Part shown: positions 1-6,670 of the stretch, one piece after another
Layout of the letters: every line of letters begins with the position of its first letter
Numbering within the stretch: position 1 is the first letter of the stretch
Assembly: GCA_938084875.1 (NCBI GenBank)
Contig: CALKFX010000184.1
Location: 1-10,567, forward strand
Length of the DNA stretch: 10,567 bases
Direction: 5' to 3'
From: an uncultured Flavobacteriales bacterium
GTDB lineage: Bacteria > Bacteroidota > Bacteroidia > Flavobacteriales_D > Parvicellaceae
Translations under genes and position numbers: made by a program
Notes under the pieces: generated by a model
What the model was told of the DNA's origin: nothing
The model's input: only the letters and a program-made list of their open reading frames with translations
The model's database searches: none

Positions 1-148
1 CTTCATCTAAAGCTGGGTTTAGCTCTAACTCTTCTTTTATTCTTTTTTCAAGTTCCAGTGTTGGCAATTGCAACATCTTCATCAACTGTATTTGTTGAGG
101 AGAAAGCTTTTGTAAAAGCCTTTGCTGAAGTGATTGTTTTAAAGGCAT
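1..148 (-). CDS. rpoN: RNA polymerase sigma-54 factor, N-terminal fragment (cut by window edge)
   Basis: Only the first 49 codons lie in the window; the gene runs off the left edge. The reverse-strand reading starts at ATG 146-148 with MPLKQSLQQRLLQKLSPQQ, continues with IQLMKMLQLPTLELEKRIKE and ends near ELELNPALDE. This is the glutamine- and leucine-rich region I of sigma-54, the part that contacts bacterial enhancer-binding proteins and holds the polymerase closed until they act. The pattern of SLQQ, LSPQQIQLMK, LQLP, L..RI..EL..NPAL is characteristic, so the identity is firm despite the short length. Sigma-54 directs transcription from -24/-12 promoters. The gene lies 95 bp downstream of the beta-barrel gene on the same strand. 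No clear Bacteroidota promoter (TTG...TAnnTTTG) could be picked in that gap, so it may have its own weak promoter or be reached by read-through. Confidence 0.93.
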   Translation of the reverse strand, partial: MPLKQSLQQRLLQKLSPQQIQLMKMLQLPTLELEKRIKEELELNPALDE

Positions 149-243
149 TAGATTCTAAAGATATAAATATATTCCCTAGTATTAAATGGACTAAATAAAG
201 TGTTAATTATAAAAAAAATATGGATTAGTTTATAATTGAGCCG
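149..243. other. AT-rich spacer between the barrel gene and rpoN, with a weak A/T inverted repeat
   Basis: This is a 95-bp gap between the stop of the barrel gene and the rpoN start, both on the minus strand. It contains an 8-bp perfect inverted repeat made only of A and T (AATTATAA at 205-212, TTATAATT at 230-237) with a 17-base loop that includes an A-run (a T-run on the minus strand). With no G or C in the stem it is a poor intrinsic terminator. I see no convincing promoter. Its role, if any, is unknown. Confidence 0.4.
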
Positions 244-3200
244 CTATTTATTTCCAAAATTAAACTGAGAGTTTCCTTTGATATTTACATCTCTACTTTT
301 TTCTATTACATCAAAATCTAGCTTAAAAAGTTTAAAACCATCAAATTGAATTACCATTTTATTGTTTTTAATGTAAAAATCATTTCCAAAAACATTGTTA
401 ACAGAAACTTTATAATAACCTGGGTGTGGAACACTTATCGAGTAAGTTCCATTTTCATCTGTCAAGGTGGTATATAGTTCCCCCGATGTAGACATGGCCT
501 CTACTCTTATGCTGTTGGGTTTTACTATTCCTCGATCTGAGTTTAGGTCTCTACTAATTTGTACTTTTCCTGTAACTTTATACCCTTCTCCGTAAGGCAC
601 AAATAATGTGTAGTCTTCCTGTATAGAAATTTCTTGTGAATTGCCATTAGTGTTGTATAAGACTCCTAGGTTTTCTATAGATCTAAAATCCAGAAAAAAG
701 TCTCCCTCTGGAAGGTCATTTAATGTAATTAACCCTTGGGGGTCGGAAATTAACTCTTTTTCATAAAATAAAGTATTTAAAAAGTCAGACTCAAAATCTC
801 TACTTATTTTTAGAATAATATTTGGTATGGCTGGTTCATTGTCTGACTTTATGTTATCTCCGTTTAAATCTTGAAAACAAACTATTTTTAAATCGTGGTA
901 TTTTATTTTAGGTTGAGGAATATCAACATTGTAGGTAAGACCAAGATTTAGGTTGAAAAACCTAGAGCTACTAGTCCCGTCTTCTTCATTAGACATGCTA
1001 TTTGTAAAAAAATTAAACATTGCAAAACCGTTCAGTCTTCTTATAATTTGAAAGTCCATTCTAGAGCTGAGGCCAAAATTTTGAACGTTCTTTGGCATTC
1101 TAAGAAAATAATTTGCGTAACTGTGAAACTTTAAATTTCTAGACGGAATTTCTTTAGTATAATTTGCTCTAAAAAAAAGTGTTTCGTTTGAAATTTTAGA
1201 ATCCTGAAAAAGAAACGTACTAGGATCTATAAAAAATGTAGCTCCTTTAATATATCTAAAATTTAACCCCCAGACTGGTGTAAGATAATTTATTCCAAAT
1301 GAAATATTGGTTGCTCCGTTGTAATTTAAGGAGTCTACAAGTTTATCTACAAACCTGGTATTTCCAAAAAACACATTAGGGGTTATTGACTCCAAGTTGT
1401 TTAGTTTGAATTTCATAGAGCCAAAAAGTCCAAACGTTTGGTTTTCAAAGTCTGTTGTTGGTGCATTTTGATTAATGAATTCTTGTCTTCTTGTAGTTTG
1501 GAGACTGGGGCCAGCTGAAAGTGAAATTTTCTTGTTAATTCTATTTTGATAAAATAGCCTATTAATGCTCTGTCTTTGAAATAGACTGTTTTGTGTCTGG
1601 TTTAAAAATAGTTTAGATGGCGAAATGGCAAAAATATTTGAAGTTAAAGACACGCTACTCATTTGGTTTATTTTATAATCTACCTGACTATTTGTAGTGA
1701 CGCTACCTCTAAAGCTCATTAAGCTGTTTTTTGAATTAACTTGTGATACTCGTGCAGAAATATTTTTATAAGACCCATTGTAATTTAACGAATAAGCAAT
1801 ACCATTAATAGACGTGTCTTGGTTTGGAATGTTGCCCAATGTAGTATCATAACTTCCAAATGAGGTGAGAATGTTAAAGCCTATATTGTGTTTTTTAATC
1901 GGGCTAAAAGACACCCCAAACTGGGGAGAGAAAGACTTAAAAAACATGTAACTGTTGTCTTGGTAGGATAATCTAAAATTATAATTAATCATCTTTTTTA
2001 TCCCCGGAATCAAAATTTTAGAGGCATAAAATGAGGATGCCAACCAAGCAGGAAAAAACCTATTTCTCGATAATGAAACTCCAACAGTAGAAGAGTTATT
2101 TAAATTATAAGTTGACTCAATCCCGTTGCCGCGAAAAGAAAATAATGGGTTGTTCCCGTTAATATTACCCACTGTAGTTTGGAGGTTATTGTTCCAATTG
2201 TGGCGAGCTGTAATAAAGTATAGGTTAGGATTATTTAAATAGGATCTTAAATTAGAACTATTTTGAAAAGAAACATTTCTAAAATTTATAGAGTAGTCAA
2301 AATCATGACTTTGGTTGAGTTGTATTTGCCCAAAAGCCCCAAGGTTAGTAAAAGGGTTTATTCCAGAGGCTAGATTGGCCACAGAAAAATCTAAATTAAG
2401 TGGAGAAGACCTCTCGTCTCTTCGATTATAATACTCATTATCCAAATCAAAAAATTGATAGTTTTTGATTTTTCTTTTTCCATTGCTTCCTGATGCTGTT
2501 ACTAAAATTTCTTTTTCTTTCCAGTTGTAACTATAGTAATCCATACTTTGCTCTGGACCTGACTTTTGTACCGTGTAAGAAAGGACAGTATCAGTAAAAG
2601 GGGGAATAGAAACATAAATGTTATATTTACTTAAAGAGTCTGCCAGCTTTAAATTTTGTCCAATTTTAAAATTTAAATTAATTACTTCTTGAGTGTTCCC
2701 TTTATTGGAAAGGTGAATCTCAAATTTTTCGGTATTGTAAAACTCATTAAAATATATTTTATTTTGAGTAGACTCCATGTCCCAATCAGACAGCTCAGGA
2801 ATTTTGACATAAGTTACTCCAACAAATTCTTTTTCGTTGGTGTAAGCAATAATATTAATAACATATGCTATTCCACCATCTACTGTTTCTGGAATTGAAA
2901 GTCTTATGGGGATATTAATTTCTTCTTCTGGGTTGATAATTCTAGAAAAAAAAGAGCTAGAATTTAATAGTGCCCAACCGGCTGGAAGATTCGTTTTAAA
3001 ATCTAATTTAATAGGTTGTAGAGTTGTGTTTTTTATGTTACAAACATTAAAATAACTGTCGCCAGGACTATGAAGAACTTTGTTTTTTACAAATTTTATG
3101 TCCAGTTCTTTGTAATTGGTGTCTTCTGGAAACAGGTTTTCTATGTATATGTTGCTGTCTAAGTAATTATAAATCTTGGTTTCAGGGTTTGGTTGTATTA

Positions 3201-3267
3201 TAGACTGGGCAAATCCATAGGAGCTAGTCAACAACAATAAAAAAAATATTTGGCTAATTTTATTCAT
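244..3267 (-). CDS. Outer-membrane usher-like beta-barrel protein with N- and C-terminal Ig-like domains
   Basis: This 1007-residue protein is predicted to be exported to the outer membrane. Residues 1-20 form a Sec signal peptide ending GFA before Gln21. Residues about 50-156 look like a beta-sandwich of the NEW3/COG1470 kind (LPAGWAL, then INPEEEINIPI). A second sandwich spans about 160-275. Residues about 290-783 alternate polar and hydrophobic positions, are rich in Asn, Ser and aromatics, and have many short turns, as in a large beta-barrel. Residues about 790-890 form an SdrD/Cna-B-like domain opening with an acidic calcium-loop-like motif (DLNGDNIKSDNEPAIPN, 800-816). Residues about 895-985 resemble a carboxypeptidase-regulatory-like domain (LTDENGTYSISVPHPGYYKV). 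Size, barrel and C-terminal sandwiches fit a fimbrial usher, but no FimD/PapC signature motif is recognised. The start overlaps the stop of the upstream subunit gene by one base (TAATG), implying coupled translation. A non-usher surface barrel remains possible. Confidence 0.7.
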   Translation of the reverse strand: MNKISQIFFLLLLTSSYGFAQSIIQPNPETKIYNYLDSNIYIENLFPEDTNYKELDIKFVKNKVLHSPGDSYFNVCNIKNTTLQPIKLDFKTNLPAGWALLNSSSFFSRIINPEEEINIPIRLSIPETVDGGIAYVINIIAYTNEKEFVGVTYVKIPELSDWDMESTQNKIYFNEFYNTEKFEIHLSNKGNTQEVINLNFKIGQNLKLADSLSKYNIYVSIPPFTDTVLSYTVQKSGPEQSMDYYSYNWKEKEILVTASGSNGKRKIKNYQFFDLDNEYYNRRDERSSPLNLDFSVANLASGINPFTNLGAFGQIQLNQSHDFDYSINFRNVSFQNSSNLRSYLNNPNLYFITARHNWNNNLQTTVGNINGNNPLFSFRGNGIESTYNLNNSSTVGVSLSRNRFFPAWLASSFYASKILIPGIKKMINYNFRLSYQDNSYMFFKSFSPQFGVSFSPIKKHNIGFNILTSFGSYDTTLGNIPNQDTSINGIAYSLNYNGSYKNISARVSQVNSKNSLMSFRGSVTTNSQVDYKINQMSSVSLTSNIFAISPSKLFLNQTQNSLFQRQSINRLFYQNRINKKISLSAGPSLQTTRRQEFINQNAPTTDFENQTFGLFGSMKFKLNNLESITPNVFFGNTRFVDKLVDSLNYNGATNISFGINYLTPVWGLNFRYIKGATFFIDPSTFLFQDSKISNETLFFRANYTKEIPSRNLKFHSYANYFLRMPKNVQNFGLSSRMDFQIIRRLNGFAMFNFFTNSMSNEEDGTSSSRFFNLNLGLTYNVDIPQPKIKYHDLKIVCFQDLNGDNIKSDNEPAIPNIILKISRDFESDFLNTLFYEKELISDPQGLITLNDLPEGDFFLDFRSIENLGVLYNTNGNSQEISIQEDYTLFVPYGEGYKVTGKVQISRDLNSDRGIVKPNSIRVEAMSTSGELYTTLTDENGTYSISVPHPGYYKVSVNNVFGNDFYIKNNKMVIQFDGFKLFKLDFDVIEKSRDVNIKGNSQFNFGNK

Positions 3268-3788
3268 TAAGGGACTGGGCTTAAAACAAAGTCTATTTCA
3301 ATTTCATAATAATCAGAGCTGCTATCAAATACTGAGTTAGTTACCCCACATCGGTAAGAAATATCAATTTGATGAGTTGTCGCACTTGCTGGAATAGTAG
3401 ATGAGGTAACAAGCGGATTTCCATTTCCTAAAATTTGCCACCCTGAAAATGTCGAGCCTGCAAGGTTTGCATTGGCGTCTGTAGCTTGCAATTCTAATAC
3501 GTTTAAATTAAGAGTGTTAGCACCGCCGTCGCCGTTAATTGTTGCCGAAGCTGGTTCTGCGGTAACTTTCCACTGTGTAACTCCGGAAGCACCTCCAGTT
3601 AAGTCTGAAAATCGAACTCCAAATCTTGTATGGTTGGTTTTAGTTATCCCTGTTGAATGTTTAGCAATTGTATTAAAATTAAAGGTCACTTGAGATCCTA
3701 TTATTGTAATAAGTCTTGCTACATTATCTTGAGAATAAGATGTAGTTGATAAAATGAAAAAAGACAATACATAAAATAACCTAGTCAT
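3267..3788 (-). CDS. Secreted pilin-like subunit, short paralogue (possible tip or cap subunit)
   Basis: This 173-residue protein has a signal peptide (residues 1-20, ending SYSQ). No family could be named from the sequence alone. It shares blocks with the 218-aa product just upstream: FNFNTIA at 36-42 followed by a TGI turn, TQW(K) at 71-74, YRCG at 145-148 with the only cysteine, and a C-terminal alternating strand (YYEIEIDFVL, 160-169). An Ig-like fold whose last strand binds a chaperone is typical of chaperone-usher pilins, so that role is inferred. Compared with its paralogue it lacks about 13 residues between the signal peptide and the first shared strand. That segment could be the donor strand in the longer protein, and a subunit lacking one would suit a fibre tip. 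The stop overlaps the start of the barrel gene by one base, so the two are probably co-translated. The start ATG is followed by a good signal sequence and has no Shine-Dalgarno, as is normal here. Confidence 0.65.
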   Translation of the reverse strand: MTRLFYVLSFFILSTTSYSQDNVARLITIIGSQVTFNFNTIAKHSTGITKTNHTRFGVRFSDLTGGASGVTQWKVTAEPASATINGDGGANTLNLNVLELQATDANANLAGSTFSGWQILGNGNPLVTSSTIPASATTHQIDISYRCGVTNSVFDSSSDYYEIEIDFVLSPVP

Positions 3789-3821
3789 AATTGATTAGTA
3801 TTATATATATTAAATATACAA

Positions 3822-3847
3822 TAAAGGCCACATGAATGTGACCTTTA
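3822..3847 (-). terminator. Intergenic hairpin between the two subunit genes (attenuator or mRNA-stability element)
   Basis: The arms 3822-3833 and 3837-3847 fold into an 11-bp stem with a four-base loop (UUCA in the minus-strand RNA). In the minus-strand transcript every position pairs, one as a G-U wobble. In the plus-strand RNA the same position is an A-C mismatch, so the structure favours the minus-strand message. It sits 37 bases after the stop of the 218-aa subunit gene and about 33 bases before the start of the 173-aa gene. Only a short U-poor stretch (UUGUAU) follows, so a complete terminator is unlikely. Partial termination or protection of the upstream message from 3'-exonucleases is more likely. 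Confidence 0.55.
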
Positions 3848-3871
3848 AAATAGTCCAAAAGAATTACTTTG

Positions 3872-3885
3872 GAAACTTTAGTTTC
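3872..3885 (-). repeat. Small inverted repeat touching the stop codon of the 218-aa subunit gene
   Basis: GAAACT at 3872-3877 and AGTTTC at 3880-3885 form a short stem whose outer end overlaps the TAG stop (3885-3887). In the minus-strand RNA it can fold as GAAAC-UAAA-GUUUC. It lies just upstream of the larger intergenic hairpin and may act with it. The same hexamer arms recur in the tetR upstream region, which may be chance in AT-rich DNA. Confidence 0.3.
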
Positions 3886-4541
3886 TACAGAGCAATAAGA
3901 TTGAAAAGAACGTTAGTTACGTATCTATCTGGTGCGAGACCTTGCTCAATTAATTTGTCTGTATTCATAGGGGTTCCAGTGCCTTCTGCAGTTCCGCATC
4001 TCCATGTCATTGTAAAAGCATTGTCTGTTGCGTCTCCAGCATTAGCAGCAGCATTTCCACCGTCAGTTAAAAGAACTACAGGGTAAGCTTGTAGTGCAGC
4101 TACTTCAGCCCCAGCATTGGTTGGAATAGAGGCTAACTCTGTTCCAAAAGCGTGTGTTCCTGTCGAAGCCAAAGAAAAGCCAACATTGTCTAGGGTTAAT
4201 CCAATGTTTGCTGGATTATCAACACCAATAAAAGTTGCATCCTCAGCACCATAGTCCAGCCTCCATTTGGTGGATGCCGCAATTGTAAAAGAAGTTATAT
4301 ACATTGGGTTTGCTGCTGCAGTTCCTGCAGACCCAGATGAAGCTAAATCACCAGAAATACCATTTTTGTATTGGGCTATTGTGTTGAAAGTAAATTCTAT
4401 GTTTCCTCCTGTGTTAACAGACATTCTAAGAACCCTATTTAAATTTACAGCTACAGGAATTGTGTTTCTATCTGAAACTGCTTGTGATATTCCAGAACCT
4501 AAAATAGATACTGTGAATATGGATAGTAAGATTTTTTTCAT
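3885..4541 (-). CDS. Secreted pilin-like structural subunit, probable major subunit
   Basis: This 218-residue protein has a signal peptide (residues 1-20 or 21, ending GISQA). The mature part is rich in Ala, Gly, Thr and Asn with few charges, typical of a surface structural protein. After the signal comes an alternating hydrophobic segment (TIPVAVNL, 27-34) that could be a donor strand. It is followed by blocks shared with the 173-aa paralogue: FTFNTIA (50-56) with NGIS, TKWR (91-94), WRCG (180-183, the only cysteine) and a terminal strand RYVTNVLFNLIAL (206-218). The alternating C-terminal strand recalls the chaperone-binding strand of chaperone-usher pilins and spore coat U-type subunits. 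I infer an Ig-like pilin and do not recognise a named family. The gene is first in the minus-strand block, next to the divergent spacer. Part of it (3961-4200) is about 46% GC by hand count, far above its neighbours, which fits its amino-acid content and perhaps high expression. Confidence 0.68.
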   Translation of the reverse strand: MKKILLSIFTVSILGSGISQAVSDRNTIPVAVNLNRVLRMSVNTGGNIEFTFNTIAQYKNGISGDLASSGSAGTAAANPMYITSFTIAASTKWRLDYGAEDATFIGVDNPANIGLTLDNVGFSLASTGTHAFGTELASIPTNAGAEVAALQAYPVVLLTDGGNAAANAGDATDNAFTMTWRCGTAEGTGTPMNTDKLIEQGLAPDRYVTNVLFNLIAL

Positions 4542-4758
4542 TATTAAATTTTTTATAATTAACGTGATTGAAATAAATTTTATATATAGATTTAAACGTA
4601 TATATCTATTTTAAATATATAACTCTTTCTGTTAATTGTTGTAATTTATCATTAATTTTAGGTTAATATACGTATTTTTACATAAAATGTTACAGGGTAA
4701 ATTAAAATTCCTAATGGTTAACTAAATTTTAATACCGTTTTATGTTTAATTTTAAAAT
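4542..4758. promoter_or_regulatory. Divergent, extremely AT-rich promoter region of the surface-fibre genes
   Basis: This 217-bp spacer lies between the major subunit gene (leftward) and the chaperone gene (rightward), so it must hold promoters for both. By hand count it has 34 G or C in 217 bases, about 16%. A near-match to the Bacteroidota -7 element TAnnTTTG is TACGTTTA on the minus strand (complement of 4593-4600), with no good -33 TTG partner. An 8-bp palindrome ATACGTAT lies at 4668-4675, and ATAGAT/ATCTAT arms lie at 4586-4591 and 4604-4609. None is strong enough to call a specific operator. No small ORF or RNA gene was seen in it. Confidence 0.5.
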
Positions 4759-5571
4759 ATGAATAATTTATTTAATTGTAGAAGTCTTTTACATTTAGTG
4801 ACCTTACTATTTAGTCAGAATTTTTATTTTGGTCAAGACTTTGAGGTCTCTCCAGTTGTTATAAAATTTGATGCAAACCCTGGAGAAATTCAAGAAAAGA
4901 GTTTGCATATTAAAAATTATGGAAATAAAGTTCAGGGTTTTTCTGCTAATCTTTTTGACTTTAAAGTAGAAAATGGAAAAAGAATAAAACAAGAACTTGG
5001 TTCAACCAACAGAAGCCTGGATAAGATACTTAGTATTAGTCCAAGTTTTTTTGAGCTTAACCCTAACGAGGATATATATTTAAGTTTGGTGCTTACGCTA
5101 CCAAAAGAGAATTTAACCACCCATTGGGGTTACATAGATATAGGACCAGCAAAAGAGCAGAAAAATTATGAAATTGATAAACAGCTGCTAACAACAGGAA
5201 TAAAAATTGTTCCTAAAATTGAAGTTCTTGTCAACCAGTCACCAAAATCTAATGAAAACTTTAGTGGTGTGATTGAAGACTTTAAAGAAATTAAATCCGA
5301 AGAGGATAGTGTTCGAGTTTTTAGAACTCATATAAAAAATAATGGCGATAAAATTCTCAAGCCGAATGTTCATCTAGAGCTTGGAGTATATGAAACTGCA
5401 GAGTTAATAAAACTAAAAGGTTTGGAAAAAACAATTTACCCCGGAGAGTCTGTAGAGTTTGATTTAAAAATAAATAAAAGTAAAATTATTTCCAAGGGTC
5501 AACTCGCTATTATTTTAGACTATGGTCACAATTCAAAAATCGAAGGTTCTGTTATTGAAGTTTCTCCCTAA
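4759..5571 (+). CDS. PapD-like periplasmic chaperone (two Ig-like domains)
   Basis: This 270-residue protein has an N-terminal signal (about 1-25, ending YFGQ). The first domain (about 27-130) follows the pattern of PapD-type fimbrial chaperones and their Bacteroidota relatives: FEVSPVVIKFDANPGE, then IKNYG, then a stretch ending SLDKILSISPSFFELNP, then LTLPKENLTTHWGYIDI. The second domain (about 145-268) starts VPKIEVLV and continues with IKNNGD, YPGESVEFDL and ILDYGH. Length, two-domain build and the N-x-G, P-x-x-F-x-L-x-P and proline turns fit a chaperone that caps subunits in the periplasm and delivers them to an outer-membrane usher. It is transcribed divergently from two secreted subunits and a large barrel, which supports that role. 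The usual PapD Arg/Lys anchor residues could not be assigned without an alignment. A COG1470-like surface Ig protein is the main alternative. The MORN gene downstream overlaps it by 50 bp. Confidence 0.72.
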   Translation: MNNLFNCRSLLHLVTLLFSQNFYFGQDFEVSPVVIKFDANPGEIQEKSLHIKNYGNKVQGFSANLFDFKVENGKRIKQELGSTNRSLDKILSISPSFFELNPNEDIYLSLVLTLPKENLTTHWGYIDIGPAKEQKNYEIDKQLLTTGIKIVPKIEVLVNQSPKSNENFSGVIEDFKEIKSEEDSVRVFRTHIKNNGDKILKPNVHLELGVYETAELIKLKGLEKTIYPGESVEFDLKINKSKIISKGQLAIILDYGHNSKIEGSVIEVSP

Positions 5572-6670
5572 AAGATTATTTTTAATCTTACTGTCTTTAT
5601 ATGTCAATTATGCATTATCTCAAGAGGTTTTTGTAACCTATTACTCTGAAACAAAAAACATTCGAGAATCATACGAAGGTATGGTTATAAATGGTGACAC
5701 CGTTAAAAATGGTTTATATAAAATATATTATAACAATGATAGCCTTTGGCAGGTTGGTTCATTTCGAAGTGATACTCTAATAGGAAAATGGTTAGACTAT
5801 TTCCCAAACGGCCAACTAAAACAGGAGCTGTATTTTGAAAAAGGAAAGTTAGAGGACACATCCTACTCCTATTATGAAAGTGGAGGGAAATATCAGGTTA
5901 ATGTTTACAAGAAAGATTTTCTAAATGGGGGGTGCAAAACATATTATGAAAATGGATTTTTGAAATCAGAAAACTTTTATTTGAAGAACCTAAAGAGTGG
6001 CCCGCAAAAAAGCTATTACAAAAATGGGAACATAAAAGAAATTTATAATGCTATTAGTGGTGAAAAGTTGGGTGTCAATATTGTTTATTATAAAAACACT
6101 CCTTTTCAAATACAGAAAGAATGTAGTTATAATAGTTTTGGACTAAATGGAAAAATGATTGGCTATTATGAGTCTGGAAAAAAAATGAACGACTCTTTTT
6201 TTTTAAACGATACTATTCATGGTCCATACAAAGAGTTTTTTGATTCTTCTTTAGTTTTATTGTCCGTAGTCGGGGAATATGAAAAAGGTAAAAAATCTGG
6301 GGTTTGGAGAACTTACTATCCAAACTCTGAAACTTATATTGAAGGTGCGTATAAAAAGTCTAAAAGAGATGGAGAATGGAAAGTTTATTATCCTAACAAA
6401 ACTTTAAAACAAAAAGGGGACTATTTGTCGGGAAAAGAAAATGGAAAATGGATGTTTTTTAGTGAAAATGGAAAAATAAATCAGATTGGTTATTATTCAA
6501 GCGGAACTAGAGTTGGTCAATGGAACAGTTATTATTATAAAAATCAATTAAAATCAATCTTCTTTTACCAAAACGGAAAGAAAAATGGTATGGCCTATGG
6601 CTATGACTCGGATGGAAAACTTATAGAAAAAGCTTTTTATGTTGATGATGAAATTTATTATTCCAATTAA
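5522..6670 (+). CDS. Secreted MORN-repeat (YwqK-like) protein
   Basis: This 382-residue protein has a hydrophobic signal near residues 14-34 (FLPKRLFLILLSLYVNYALSQ). The rest is about a dozen short repeats of roughly 21-24 residues of the MORN_2 type, for example GKWLDYFPNGQLKQE, GVWRTYYPNSETYIEG and GEWKVYYPNKTLKQKG. Each has the form G-x-W-x-x-Y-Y-x-N-G with a following G-x-Y. Such repeats form extended beta-hairpin surfaces, and their function in Bacteroidota is mostly unknown. Automatic labels as an 'antitoxin' are not supported here, since no toxin gene is adjacent. The start is uncertain: ATG 5522 gives a 50-bp overlap with the chaperone gene, while TTG 5555 would give a more compact signal peptide and only a 17-bp overlap. 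Either way it is probably co-expressed with the chaperone. Its stop overlaps the convergent asnS stop by four bases. Confidence 0.8.
   Translation: MVTIQKSKVLLLKFLPKRLFLILLSLYVNYALSQEVFVTYYSETKNIRESYEGMVINGDTVKNGLYKIYYNNDSLWQVGSFRSDTLIGKWLDYFPNGQLKQELYFEKGKLEDTSYSYYESGGKYQVNVYKKDFLNGGCKTYYENGFLKSENFYLKNLKSGPQKSYYKNGNIKEIYNAISGEKLGVNIVYYKNTPFQIQKECSYNSFGLNGKMIGYYESGKKMNDSFFLNDTIHGPYKEFFDSSLVLLSVVGEYEKGKKSGVWRTYYPNSETYIEGAYKKSKRDGEWKVYYPNKTLKQKGDYLSGKENGKWMFFSENGKINQIGYYSSGTRVGQWNSYYYKNQLKSIFFYQNGKKNGMAYGYDSDGKLIEKAFYVDDEIYYSN

Noticed and set aside
205..237. Inverted repeat AATTATAA/TTATAATT as a terminator for the barrel gene
   Set aside because: The stem contains only A-T pairs, the loop is 17 bases, and no U-tract follows on the minus strand, so it is too weak to call a terminator.
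244..3267. Calling the barrel protein a TonB-dependent receptor or a type IX secretion cargo
   Set aside because: No TonB box or plug-like N-terminus and no type IX C-terminal sorting motif were seen; the ends are Ig-like sandwiches instead.
3832..4086. Plus-strand open frame of 84 codons opposite the major subunit gene
   Set aside because: It lies antisense to a well-supported secreted protein, has no signal or family features, and reads as the complement of Ala/Gly-rich codons.
4267..4614. Plus-strand open frame of 115 codons opposite the major subunit start and divergent spacer
   Set aside because: It is antisense to the subunit gene for most of its length and its end is AT-rich spacer with no domain signal.
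4542..4758. Invertible promoter element in the divergent spacer
   Set aside because: No pair of inverted repeats long enough for a site-specific recombinase was visible, and no recombinase gene is nearby.
4807..5120. Minus-strand open frames within the chaperone gene
   Set aside because: They are antisense to a protein with clear PapD-like pattern and show no coding character of their own.
5522..6670. Labelling the MORN-repeat protein as a YwqK-type antitoxin
   Set aside because: No toxin gene is adjacent, it has a secretion signal, and the label rests only on the repeat type.
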